Source of the DNA: Mycolicibacterium fluoranthenivorans | GTDB lineage: Bacteria > Actinomycetota > Actinomycetes > Mycobacteriales > Mycobacteriaceae | NCBI RefSeq assembly: GCF_011758805.1 | Contig: NZ_JAANOW010000002.1 | Span: 930,001 to 994,000 of the forward strand | Length of the DNA stretch: 64,000 nt | Direction of reading: 5' to 3' | Program-made: the position numbers and the translations under genes | Shown here: positions 33,595 to 41,668 of the stretch, piece after piece | How positions within the stretch are numbered: position 1 is the first letter of the stretch | How the letters are laid out: every line of letters starts with the position of its first letter | Notes under the pieces: model-generated | The model's input: only the letters and a program-made list of their open reading frames with translations | Told to the model about the DNA's origin: nothing | The model's database searches: none

Positions 33595-36333
33595 TTGCCG
33601 GTATCGGTATCGCCGACGACGGCTCATCATGGTTTGCCGGCGCATGAAGTGGTGCTGCTGTTGCAGACCGATCCACACGGCGGCCTGTCCAACGCTGAGG
33701 CGGCCGAGCGGCTCGAGCGTTTCGGGCCGAACATGTTGCCGCCGACCGTAGGTACAGGCTTGCTGTTACGGATACTGCGCCAGTTTCATCACCCACTGAT
33801 TTATGTTCTGCTCGTCGCCGGGGTCATCACCGCCGGTCTGCAGGAATTCGTCGACTCCGCGGTGATCTTCAGCGTGGTGGTGATCAACGCGATCGTGGGT
33901 TTCATCCAGGAATCCAAGGCCGAGGCCGCGCTGGAGAGCCTACGCTCCATGGTGCAGACCCAGGCCAAAGTGATGCGCGATGGCCATGAGCACACCGTGC
34001 CGTCTGAAGACCTGGTGCCGGGTGATCTGGTGCTGCTGGAGGCCGGCGACAAGGTTCCGGCCGATCTGCGGGTGGTGCGCGAGACCGAGCTAAGGGTGAA
34101 CGAGTCGGCGCTCACCGGGGAATCAGCGCCGGTGCGCAAAGACGAGGTAGTACTGCCAGCGGCGACGCCGGTGGCCGATCGCCGCAATATGGCCTATTCG
34201 AGCGCCTTGGTGACGGCGGGTAACGGCGCCGGCGTCGTCGTCGCGACAGGCGCCGAAACCGAGCTCGGTGAAATTCATCGCCTCGTGGGTGCTGCCGAAG
34301 TTCTCGCGACGCCGCTGACCGCAAAGCTCGCGCGGTTCAGCAAGGTCCTGACAATCGCCATCCTTGGCCTGGCTGCGGTCACCTTCGGTGTCGGGCTGCT
34401 GCGCCGCCAGGATGCCGTCGAAACCTTCACCGCCGCGATCGCGCTGGCGGTCGGGGCGATCCCCGAAGGCCTGCCCGCCGCCGTCACGATCACGCTGGCC
34501 ATCGGTGTGGCTCGAATGGCCAAGCGCCGAGCGGTCATTCGACGACTTCCTGCGGTGGAGACGCTGGGAAGTACCACGGTGATTTGCGCGGACAAGACCG
34601 GAACGCTGACCGAAAACCAAATGACGGTGCAGGTGATCTGGACCCCCGACGGCCTCGCTGAGGTGACCGGAACCGGTTACGCCCCCGACGGTGTATTACG
34701 GGACCGCGATGGTGCGCCGGTGACGGTAGATGCCAACGCGGCGCTGCGATGGTCGCTGCTGGCTGGTGCATTCTGCAACGACGCCGCACTCACCCACGAC
34801 GGCCGACGCTGGGACATCGTTGGTGATCCCACCGAGGGTGCGATGCTCGTGGCCGTCGCCAAGGCCGGCCTCGACCGGGACCGGCTCGCTGCGAAACTGC
34901 CCCGGCTGGCGGCGATTCCGTTCAGCTCCGAACGCCAATTCATGGCCACGTTGCATCGCGACGGTGGCAGCGACCAGGTCGTGCTGGTCAAGGGCTCGGT
35001 GGAGCGGATGCTCGAGCTGTGCAGCACCCAGATGGGCGCCGACGGTACGCCACAGCGGCTGGACCGCGCCGAAGTGATGCGGACGGCCGAGATGCTGTCC
35101 GCGCGGGGGCTGCGGGTGCTGGCTACCGGGGTGCGCTCCGCGATCGACCCTGAAGACTTTCAGGAGGGTGCGCTTGGAGGTTCGCTGACTCTGACCGGCT
35201 TGCAGGCGATGCTCGATCCGCCCCGCGCAGCGGCGACGTCTGCGGTGGCCGCCTGCCAGACCGCGGGCATCGCGGTCAAGATGATCACCGGCGACCACGC
35301 AGGGACCGCCGCCTCGATCGCCACCAAGGTGGGATTGTTCGCAGGAGGCGAACCCATGCCGGGCGCGGTTCTCACCGGTGCTGACCTCGCCGCGCTGAAG
35401 TCCGAGGACTATCCCGACGCCGTGGACGGGGCGAGCGTGTTCGCCAGGGTGTCGCCCGAGCAGAAGCTGCGGCTCGTGGAGGCACTGCAGGCCAGGGGAC
35501 ACGTGGTGGCGATGACCGGTGACGGTGTCAACGATGCGCCGGCGTTGCGGCAGGCCAACATTGGCGTCGCGATGGGAAAGGGCGGCACCGAGGTCGCCAA
35601 GGATGCCGCTGACATGGTGCTGACCGACGATGACTTCGCCACCATCGAAGCCGCGGTCGAAGAGGGCCGCGGGGTATTCGACAACCTCACCAAGTTCATC
35701 ACCTGGACCTTGCCCACGAATATCGGTGAGGGACTGGTCATTCTGGCGGCCATCGCGTTTGGCGCTACGCTGCCGATCCTGCCCACCCAGATTCTGTGGA
35801 TCAACATGACCACCGCCATCGCACTGGGCTTGATGCTCGCGTTCGAGCCCAAGGAACCGGGCATCATGACTCGTCCGCCGCGCAACCCCGACGAGCCGCT
35901 ACTCACGCGCGCGCTCGTCACGCGGATTCTGCTGGTGTCGGCGCTGCTCGTCGCCTGCGCGTGGTGGTTATTCGAATGGGAATTCAGCAACGGTGCCAGT
36001 CTCCCAGAGGCCAGAACGGCAGCACTTAACCTTTTCGTTGCCGTCGAGGCGTTCTATCTGTTCAGCTGCCGGTCGTTGACCCACTCAGCCTGGCGCATCG
36101 GTGTCTTCTCAAACCGCTGGATTATTCTCGGTGTCACCGCCCAGGCCGTCGCACAGCTGGCCATCACCTACCTGCCGGTGATGAATACGGTCTTCAGTAC
36201 GGCGCCGATCGGCTTCGGCGCGTGGTTGCGCATCTTCGGCATCGCGGTTGCGGCAAGCGGCGTCGTTGCTCTCGATAAGTGGCTGCGCGGGCGAACGACG
36301 TCGGTGGTTCGATCGGCTCCCTGTAAGCCGTGA
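33595..36333 (+). CDS. ctpF: P2-type cation ATPase, CtpF-like
   Basis: The protein has 912 residues from a TTG at 33595 with GGAGG at 33582-33586. This start gives PVSVSPTTAHHGLPAHE, close to the M. tuberculosis CtpF N-terminus (from memory). It has a cation-ATPase N-domain, TGES actuator loop, PEGLP in helix 4, phosphorylation motif DKTGTLTENQ, GDGVNDAP hinge and ten or so membrane helices. CtpF is a calcium-type exporter in the DosR regulon of M. tuberculosis. I see no convincing DosR box here. Upstream in-frame ATG (33547) and TTG (33535) are alternatives. Confidence 0.93.
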   Translation: MPVSVSPTTAHHGLPAHEVVLLLQTDPHGGLSNAEAAERLERFGPNMLPPTVGTGLLLRILRQFHHPLIYVLLVAGVITAGLQEFVDSAVIFSVVVINAIVGFIQESKAEAALESLRSMVQTQAKVMRDGHEHTVPSEDLVPGDLVLLEAGDKVPADLRVVRETELRVNESALTGESAPVRKDEVVLPAATPVADRRNMAYSSALVTAGNGAGVVVATGAETELGEIHRLVGAAEVLATPLTAKLARFSKVLTIAILGLAAVTFGVGLLRRQDAVETFTAAIALAVGAIPEGLPAAVTITLAIGVARMAKRRAVIRRLPAVETLGSTTVICADKTGTLTENQMTVQVIWTPDGLAEVTGTGYAPDGVLRDRDGAPVTVDANAALRWSLLAGAFCNDAALTHDGRRWDIVGDPTEGAMLVAVAKAGLDRDRLAAKLPRLAAIPFSSERQFMATLHRDGGSDQVVLVKGSVERMLELCSTQMGADGTPQRLDRAEVMRTAEMLSARGLRVLATGVRSAIDPEDFQEGALGGSLTLTGLQAMLDPPRAAATSAVAACQTAGIAVKMITGDHAGTAASIATKVGLFAGGEPMPGAVLTGADLAALKSEDYPDAVDGASVFARVSPEQKLRLVEALQARGHVVAMTGDGVNDAPALRQANIGVAMGKGGTEVAKDAADMVLTDDDFATIEAAVEEGRGVFDNLTKFITWTLPTNIGEGLVILAAIAFGATLPILPTQILWINMTTAIALGLMLAFEPKEPGIMTRPPRNPDEPLLTRALVTRILLVSALLVACAWWLFEWEFSNGASLPEARTAALNLFVAVEAFYLFSCRSLTHSAWRIGVFSNRWIILGVTAQAVAQLAITYLPVMNTVFSTAPIGFGAWLRIFGIAVAASGVVALDKWLRGRTTSVVRSAPCKP

Positions 36334-36541
36334 GCGTGGTGGCACAACCGCGGGCCAGCATCGCCGCTACCGGCGTTCCACCACCCCCACGTCATCCCCC
36401 CCAGCTGGCGGTGATCTCGGCGGAGTCCTCGCCGATGGCGGCGTGTAACACCCGGGCTGCTTCCCGTCGCCGGACATCACCGTGCCGTCTGGCACGCAGG
36501 TGCGGGGCGGAGGTGCGGCGCGCCGCTGGTGACGATGTGGA
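36334..36541. other. Non-coding stretch after ctpF
   Basis: No gene is supported between the ctpF stop and the SigF-like promoter. One short open frame runs through it, but it has no ribosome site, no homologous motif and a Pro/Arg-rich composition typical of chance frames in GC-rich DNA. Confidence 0.4.
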
Positions 36542-36567
36542 GTTTCAACTCCTGGTCAAACGGGTAT
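36542..36567 (+). promoter_or_regulatory. SigF-type stress promoter of the CsbD gene
   Basis: GTTT (36542-36545), 16 bp, then GGGTAT (36562-36567) matches the mycobacterial SigF consensus GTTT-N15-17-GGGTAT. It would give a leader of about 130 nt before the CsbD gene. CsbD in Bacillus is controlled by the related SigB. Confidence 0.7.
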
Positions 36568-36703
36568 CCGCGCGCGAGATGCGGTCCGCCCTGACCTGAC
36601 ACAGACGTCCGGCGCAGATGGTACGAGGGGTCTGCGTCGGGTCGAAATAAAAACGGGCAGAACACCTTTGATGCGCTGCCCACAACGAAAGGAAACACCC
36701 GAC

Positions 36704-36916
36704 ATGGGAATCGCCGACAGCGCGAAGAACAAGGCCCAGGACCTGAAGGGACAGGCCAAGGAAGCCGTCGGTTCGGCTACCGACAATTCCGATCTTCAGG
36801 CCGAAGGCCAGGTCGACCAGGCCGTCGCAGCGGTGAAGGACCACATCGCCGACGCGGCCGACAAGGTCAGGGACGGCGTCGAGGCGGTCAAGGACAAGCT
36901 GACCGGCAATTCCTGA
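36704..36916 (+). CDS. CsbD-family stress protein
   Basis: The 70-residue hydrophilic, helical protein (MGIADSAKNKAQDLKGQAKEAVG, later QAEGQVDQAVAAVKDHIADAADKVRDGVE) matches the CsbD pattern. Such proteins are among the most abundant stress-induced products in many bacteria; their molecular role is not settled. An AAAGGA ribosome site precedes the ATG. The SigF-type promoter about 140 bp upstream fits general-stress control. A terminator follows. Confidence 0.88.
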   Translation: MGIADSAKNKAQDLKGQAKEAVGSATDNSDLQAEGQVDQAVAAVKDHIADAADKVRDGVEAVKDKLTGNS

Positions 36917-36933
36917 TCACCTGACAGAAGACT

Positions 36934-36964
36934 GGCGGTGCCGGGCTACGAACCCGGCACCGCC
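36934..36964. terminator. Bidirectional terminator between CsbD and the secreted-protein gene
   Basis: A perfect 12-bp GC-rich stem, 36934-36945 with 36953-36964, has a 7-nt loop. It lies 17 bases after the CsbD stop and 18 bases from the end of the convergent gene, so it can serve both. Confidence 0.8.
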
Positions 36965-36982
36965 CGTCTTCGTCTGGTCGAT

Positions 36983-37561
36983 CTAGATGCAGGGGCGGAA
37001 GAACACGAGCTTGACGGGCAGGCAGTTCTGGAAGAGCTTGGGCATGCTGAGCTTCGGAAGACCAACCTTGGGCACACCCACCGACGGCACCGCCTGGGCC
37101 ACGTTGGCGGCCGCCGAGAAAGGTGTTTTCAGGAGGCTTCCGCCGCCACCGATCTGATTCAGAATGTAGAACGTGCTGGCGACATCGTTCAACCCACCGG
37201 AGATGCTGGTGGGGATGTCGATCGCCGCGTTCACGACGCTGTTGACGTCGTTGAGCGTTCCCGGCAACCGGCGGACCGAGTCCAGGGTGGCGTAGGAGTT
37301 GGCCCACTGCTCGGGGGTCACCTTCGAGATGGCGGGCGGCTGCGCCTTGCGCAGCGCCTCGGAGAGGGCGCTACTGCAGAGGCCGCTGTCGGTGCGCACG
37401 GAACCCTTGTTGCAGGTCTCGGCGACGCAGTTGCCGTTGAAATCGATCTTGCCCTCGCCGCACGCGGCAGAACTGGGCGCGGCAGTGATCACGGAAACAG
37501 CGGCCAACGGGGTGAAGGCGGCCAGCGTCGCCGCAGCGTAGCGGCGCTTCGACTTCTGCAC
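36983..37561 (-). CDS. Exported cysteine-containing protein of unknown function
   Basis: The 192-residue protein has a signal peptide (RRYAAATLAAFTPLAAVSVITAAPSSA) and then a Cys-rich start (ACGEGKIDFNGNCVAETCNKG, CSS). A central helical region (TPEQWANSYATLDSVRRLPGTL) precedes a C-terminus with VPKVGLPKLSMPKL repeats and final Cys in NCLP and RPCI. The GTG at 37561 is chosen for its GAGGGG ribosome site; a longer frame starts at 37603. I recognise it only as a mycobacterial exported hypothetical. Confidence 0.75.
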   Translation of the reverse strand: MQKSKRRYAAATLAAFTPLAAVSVITAAPSSAACGEGKIDFNGNCVAETCNKGSVRTDSGLCSSALSEALRKAQPPAISKVTPEQWANSYATLDSVRRLPGTLNDVNSVVNAAIDIPTSISGGLNDVASTFYILNQIGGGGSLLKTPFSAAANVAQAVPSVGVPKVGLPKLSMPKLFQNCLPVKLVFFRPCI

Positions 37562-37738
37562 GACGTGCCCCTCAATATCCGATCCAGCTAACGATTCAGT
37601 CAAAGTGTAGCCGAGCTACTGACCCATGACCGCGCTCTCGCTGGAACGCCAGGTCAGGCGCCCGGCGTGGCGAACTCGGGCGTCGGTGGGGAACGCGCAG
37701 CAACCAGTCGGCCGGCGATCCGATCTCTCGGCATCTCA

Positions 37739-37754
37739 CAGTCAAGCATGACCG
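37739..37754. promoter_or_regulatory. TetR operator, copy upstream of the tetR gene
   Basis: CAGTCA-AGCA-TGACCG repeats the core of the palindrome at 38402-38427 (CAGTCA-N4-TGACTG). It lies just upstream of a -10-like TAGGCT (37762-37767), which ends 6 bases before the ATG of the regulator. Autorepression is inferred. Confidence 0.6.
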
Positions 37755-37773
37755 CAATGAGTAGGCTGCTGCC

Positions 37774-38397
37774 ATGGATGAAGTGCCCCGTGCGGAACGC
37801 AGGCCTCATGTCGTGCGGCGTGCCGACAGCCGGGCCGTCATCCTCGATGCGGCCGTGCGGGCGTTGGTCGAGTACGGATACGGCGGAGCGACGACCGTGG
37901 TGATCCAGCGGCTTGCGGGTGTCTCCCGGGGGCGGTTGTTGCACTATTTCCCATCCCGCGAGGAGCTACTGGTTGCCGCCGCGCAGCATCTGGCCGTCGA
38001 GCGCATCTCCGAGATGGAACGGTGGTTCGACGCCGCGCCCGAGCACTCGGTCGCGAGTCCGCAGCGGATCGACTACGCAGTCGTGTTGTTGTGGCGGACA
38101 TTTCAGCAACCCTATTTCTGGGCGGCGATGGAACTCTGGCTGGCCGCGCGCACAGACCCCACACTGCGGGCGGAGCTGGCCGCATCCGAGCGGCGACTGG
38201 GGCGCGCGATCGAGCACGTCATCGCGACGATGTTCGGCCCGGTGCACAGCAGTCATGCAGGGTTCGCCGACCTCCGCGAGCTGCTGTTCACCAGCATGCG
38301 CGGGGTGGCGCTCACCTATGCGATCGACGACCGCGACGCCGATGCGGATGTGCACCTCGCGCTGTGGCAGAAGCTGGCCCGGGGGGTGCTGACCTAA
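37774..38397 (+). CDS. TetR-family transcriptional regulator
   Basis: The 207-residue protein has an N-terminal helix-turn-helix (VILDAAVRALVEYGYGGATTVVIQRLAGVSRGRLLHYFPSREELL, about 20-65) and a helical ligand domain with many aromatic residues (VVLLWRTFQQPYFWAAMELWL). It precedes an acyl-CoA dehydrogenase gene by 38 bp. The same palindrome occurs before both genes, so it most likely represses itself and the dehydrogenase and is released by an acyl-CoA or acid. Confidence 0.92.
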   Translation: MDEVPRAERRPHVVRRADSRAVILDAAVRALVEYGYGGATTVVIQRLAGVSRGRLLHYFPSREELLVAAAQHLAVERISEMERWFDAAPEHSVASPQRIDYAVVLLWRTFQQPYFWAAMELWLAARTDPTLRAELAASERRLGRAIEHVIATMFGPVHSSHAGFADLRELLFTSMRGVALTYAIDDRDADADVHLALWQKLARGVLT

Positions 38398-38401
38398 GTC
38401 C

Positions 38402-38427
38402 ATTACCAGTCAATGCTGACTGCTAAT
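38402..38427. promoter_or_regulatory. TetR operator between tetR and acyl-CoA dehydrogenase
   Basis: ATTACCAGTCA (38402-38412) and TGACTGCTAAT (38417-38427) form an 11-bp inverted repeat with one mismatch and a 4-bp centre. It lies 8 bp before the GTG of the dehydrogenase gene. Confidence 0.75.
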
Positions 38428-38435
38428 GTGGGCTC

Positions 38436-39665
38436 GTGACCGCTTCACCTCCCCGTACTCAGGACCGGATGACCCACGATCTCTGGTTGCCCGACGAGAT
38501 CGTCTCGTTGCGCGCCGAGGCGCGGGACGCTGTGCAACGCAGCGTCGCCCCTTACGCGCGCGAGATCGGGCAGCGCGAGGAATCCGCAGACAGCTTCCCG
38601 TGGGTGGCGTTCCGCGGCCTCGCCGACGAGGGCATGTTCGCGGTCCCGTTCGGGGCCGAGTTCGGCCGGGGCTTGAACCATCCGATGCTCGGCACCTGCA
38701 CGGTCGCCGAGGAGATCGCCTACCATTCGTCCTCGCTGGCCGGTGTGTACGACGGGCAGTGCATTCTGGTTCCGCAGACGCTGACGTTCGCCACGGATGA
38801 GCTGCGGGCCCGGCTCATTCCGGAGCTGGTGAGCGGCCGGGTGGCCTTCGCCTTCGCCACCACGGAGCCGGACACCAGTTCCGACCTCACCGCGGTGCGG
38901 CTGCAGACGGTCGCCGAGGAAACGGCGGACGGGTTCGTGGTGAACGGCCGAAAGCGCTGGATCACCAACAGCGTGGCGGCCGGCTGGGTGTCGGTGCTGG
39001 TGCGCGCCGGTGCGCACGGTGACCGGGCAACCATGCTGTTGGTCGACCTCACGTCGCCGGGCGTACGGATCGGAACTCCCGATCTGAAAATGGGTCATCG
39101 CGGACAGATCACCGCGGATATCGAGTTCACCGATGTGCAGGTACCCCGGGAAAACCTGCTGGGTGCGCACGGCGGCGGGATGAGTGTGGCGCTCTCGGCC
39201 CTGGTGCGCGGGCGCATCGGCATCGGCGCCGCCGGAGTCGGTGTCGCACAGGCGGCGCTGGATCTGGCAGTGGAGCGGTTGCGAACGCGCGAGGTGTTCG
39301 GCGCCCCGCTGGGAGCGATGCAACATTGGCAGTTCGTCATGGCGCAACGCGCCACCGAGATCGAGTGTGCACGCACGCTCTATCAGAAGGCGGCCACTCT
39401 GGTGGATCGCGGTGACCGCACCGCCGAACCGGAGGCGGCGATGGCCAAGGCTTACGGCACCAGGCTGGCCAACGATCTCGTCCGCGAGGCGATCCAGATC
39501 TACGGGGCGCTGGGCTTCGCTCGCCAGGTCGGGGAGACGGGTGAATCCGTGCGACTGGAGGAGATGTATCGCGACGCCAAGATCCTGGAGATCTTCGAAG
39601 GTGCCAACGAACTGCAGCAGTGGATCATCGCACGACGTCTCATCGGTCGCGATGTGACCGGATAG
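38436..39665 (+). CDS. Acyl-CoA dehydrogenase
   Basis: The 409-residue protein has the family layout: helical N-domain, FAFATTEPDTSSDL and KRWITNS FAD-contact strands, and a C-terminal helical domain with RDAKILEIFEGANELQ, where the Glu of FEGANE is the usual catalytic base position. It oxidises an acyl-CoA to the 2-enoyl-CoA, passing electrons to ETF. It is preceded by the TetR operator. An in-frame ATG at 38469 is an alternative start. It is the first of the acyl-CoA enzymes around the mce operon. Confidence 0.93.
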   Translation: MTASPPRTQDRMTHDLWLPDEIVSLRAEARDAVQRSVAPYAREIGQREESADSFPWVAFRGLADEGMFAVPFGAEFGRGLNHPMLGTCTVAEEIAYHSSSLAGVYDGQCILVPQTLTFATDELRARLIPELVSGRVAFAFATTEPDTSSDLTAVRLQTVAEETADGFVVNGRKRWITNSVAAGWVSVLVRAGAHGDRATMLLVDLTSPGVRIGTPDLKMGHRGQITADIEFTDVQVPRENLLGAHGGGMSVALSALVRGRIGIGAAGVGVAQAALDLAVERLRTREVFGAPLGAMQHWQFVMAQRATEIECARTLYQKAATLVDRGDRTAEPEAAMAKAYGTRLANDLVREAIQIYGALGFARQVGETGESVRLEEMYRDAKILEIFEGANELQQWIIARRLIGRDVTG

Positions 39666-39701
39666 GTCGGCGGTGGGGTACCCGGCCCTCTCGCCCGGCG
39701 C

Positions 39702-39717
39702 TCTAATCTATATTAAA
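39702..39717. promoter_or_regulatory. Copy of the shared 16-bp element before the MaoC gene
   Basis: TCTAATCTATATTAAA matches the element at 62074-62089 at 13 of 16 positions. It covers a -10-like TATATT (39709-39714) upstream of the ATG at 39750, as a repressor site would. Confidence 0.5.
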
Positions 39718-39749
39718 ATCTTGTGCCGCGGCCGGAGAGAAGGTACCCG

Positions 39750-40757
39750 ATGAACAACGATGTGCAAGCCCAGGTGTCGGGTGGGCCGTTCTTCGATGAT
39801 CTGCGGGTAGGACAGGTTTTCGACAGTGCCCCGCGGATGACGCTGACCGAAGGGGCGGCCGCGCTGCACCAGGCTGTCCTGGGTGACCGGATGCGGCTGT
39901 CACTCGACACGACACTGGCCACCGCGGTGACGGGAAGTGCACGCCCGCTTGCGCATCCGTGCCTGGTCACCGATATCGCGATCGGACAGAGCACGTTGGC
40001 GACCCAGCGTGTGAAAGCCAATCTCTTCTATCGTGGCCTGGCCTTTCATCGCTTTGTCGAGCTGGGGGATTCGCTGTCCACCCGCACCGAAGTCGTCGGG
40101 ATGAAGCAGAACTCCGTACGGGAGGGGCGTGCGCCGACCGGCCTGGTGGCGCTGCGGATGACGACAGTCGACCAGCGCGACCGCCTCGTCCTCGATTTCC
40201 ACCGGTGCGCGATGCTGCCCCTGTCGCCGGGTGTCGTCGAGACGGGCCGGGCTGACGACTTGTCATCGATCGGCGTCGATGAGGTGGTCACAGACCCGGC
40301 ACGCGACTGGGACGCAGAGGCGTTCCGGTCGCGAGTTCCCGGGCCGCACTTCACTGTCGACCTGGCGGGCGTGCGGATGCGCAGCACCGGTGACGTGGTG
40401 AGCAGTGCGCCGGAACTGGCCAGGTTGAGTCTGAACATTGCTGCCACTCACCATGATTGGCGAAGTGGTGGCCAGCGGCTGGTATACGGCGGCCACACCA
40501 TCGGAATCGCGATGGCGCAGGCGACGCGACTGCTGCCCAATGTGGCGAGCATCTTGAGTTGGGCTTCCTGCGATCACACCGGTCCGGTCCATGAAGGCGA
40601 CACTTTGTACAGTGACCTCCACGTCGAGGACGCCGTCGCGCTGCCGGATGGGCGTGGGGGGCGACTGAATCTCCGGTCGCAGGTCTATGCCGTCGGCGCC
40701 GGCGAGGAAACCGATCGCCAGGTGCTCGACTGGCGCTTCACCGTACTGATGTTCTGA
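39750..40757 (+). CDS. MaoC-like double-hotdog acyl-CoA hydratase/dehydratase
   Basis: The 335-residue protein has two hotdog halves. The first opens with GPFFDDLRVGQVFDSAPRMTLTE, and the second includes ATHHDWRSGGQRLVYGGHTIGIAMAQATRLLP, a hydratase-2-like stretch. It most resembles mesaconyl/itaconyl-CoA hydratase-like proteins. It probably hydrates an enoyl-CoA made by the adjacent dehydrogenase. The start at 39750 has GAGAAGG upstream. Confidence 0.85.
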   Translation: MNNDVQAQVSGGPFFDDLRVGQVFDSAPRMTLTEGAAALHQAVLGDRMRLSLDTTLATAVTGSARPLAHPCLVTDIAIGQSTLATQRVKANLFYRGLAFHRFVELGDSLSTRTEVVGMKQNSVREGRAPTGLVALRMTTVDQRDRLVLDFHRCAMLPLSPGVVETGRADDLSSIGVDEVVTDPARDWDAEAFRSRVPGPHFTVDLAGVRMRSTGDVVSSAPELARLSLNIAATHHDWRSGGQRLVYGGHTIGIAMAQATRLLPNVASILSWASCDHTGPVHEGDTLYSDLHVEDAVALPDGRGGRLNLRSQVYAVGAGEETDRQVLDWRFTVLMF

Positions 40758-40784
40758 CTTTCGCCCCCGACCGTGCGGTGACAC

Positions 40785-41243
40785 TCAGGGGCGAGGCTTC
40801 GCGACCAGCGACTGCCCGAGCTGCTCGACCAGGAGTCCGACGTCCCAGTAGTCGTGATGGCTGGTCAACTTTCCCTCCTGGTCGAACCGGCAGGTGGCGA
40901 TACCGGTGACCGAGAAGTGGCGGCCGGCCGCGTCGACGCGGCCGCCGCTGGGGAGCAGGAGGGGGCCGTTGATCGAGCCGCTCCACGTCCACTCGTAGTA
41001 GGCGCGGTCGTCCTGCACGGCGGGATGGGAGAACACGATCAGCGAATCAGGCGAGAATCTGAGCATCCACCGGTGAAAGCGCCGAATTTCCTCCCGGCCC
41101 ACATAGGTTCCGCCCATCGCCACATCCGCGTACGTGCCGCCCTCGGCAAAGTACGTGCAAAGCAAATTGGGATCGTCGGTCCACGCTCGACCGTAGGCCT
41201 CGGCGAAATCGTCGGCGGCGGGATGGGGAGTGGTGTTGACCAT
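40785..41243 (-). CDS. NTF2/SnoaL-like fold protein
   Basis: The 152-residue single-domain protein has the NTF2-like pattern (ADDFAEAYGRAWTDDPNLLCTYFAEGGTYAD, later GREEIRRFHRWM and HHDYWDVG). The fold serves isomerases, epoxide hydrolases, dehydratases and oxygenase beta subunits; no specific activity is evident. It points away from the mce operon, and its promoter shares the 425-bp region with it. Confidence 0.8.
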   Translation of the reverse strand: MVNTTPHPAADDFAEAYGRAWTDDPNLLCTYFAEGGTYADVAMGGTYVGREEIRRFHRWMLRFSPDSLIVFSHPAVQDDRAYYEWTWSGSINGPLLLPSGGRVDAAGRHFSVTGIATCRFDQEGKLTSHHDYWDVGLLVEQLGQSLVAKPRP

Positions 41244-41668
41244 CGAAGAAATTTATCACTGATTCAAAAAATGTGGGAGTCGTTTGGCGGCTTTCATCTC
41301 GGATGCGATCGCGGTCGGCGTCGTTCTGTGGATGGCGCTGGCGCCGTGGCGGCTCGGGAATCAATTTAGTGCTGTTAACCAGTGATACCGCCGAGGCTGG
41401 GTAGCCAGATCTCTGACGATTGCGTCAAAACGGGGTCAGCCTGCGCGGATGGCCGGGCCGTGAAAATCGGACTGTGTGCGCCCCTCGTTCAGACTTGACG
41501 TTTTTAGTCTAAGTTTGATTCTATCCGTGAGCCGCGTCACTCGATGGCTATCGATGTGACCCACGGCCGGAGGGCGAAGGAGATGCGCGCTGTGCTTGCT
41601 TCAGCGAACTGCCGGCCGGGGTCGAGCGGGCGCGGCGTACCCGTGACCGTCAGTTCAGACGGGAACTT
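41244..41668. other. Divergent regulatory region between the NTF2-like gene and the mce operon
   Basis: No coding gene is supported. It holds a weak partial copy of the shared element (41252-41267, 11 of 16) near the NTF2-like start and AT-rich patches at 41350-41385. The likely mce promoter lies at 41495-41524. Confidence 0.5.
41495..41524 (+). promoter_or_regulatory. Likely mce promoter with overlapping shared element
   Basis: A -35 TTGACG (41495-41500), an 18-bp spacer and a -10-like TTCTAT (41519-41524). The 16-bp sequence at 41508-41523 matches the shared element at 12 positions and sits between the two hexamers. The leader to the yrbEA start would be about 140 nt. Confidence 0.5.

Noticed and set aside
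36330..36599. Possible 89-residue gene after ctpF
   Set aside because: It has no ribosome site and no motif, and it runs across the SigF-type promoter. It is more likely non-coding.
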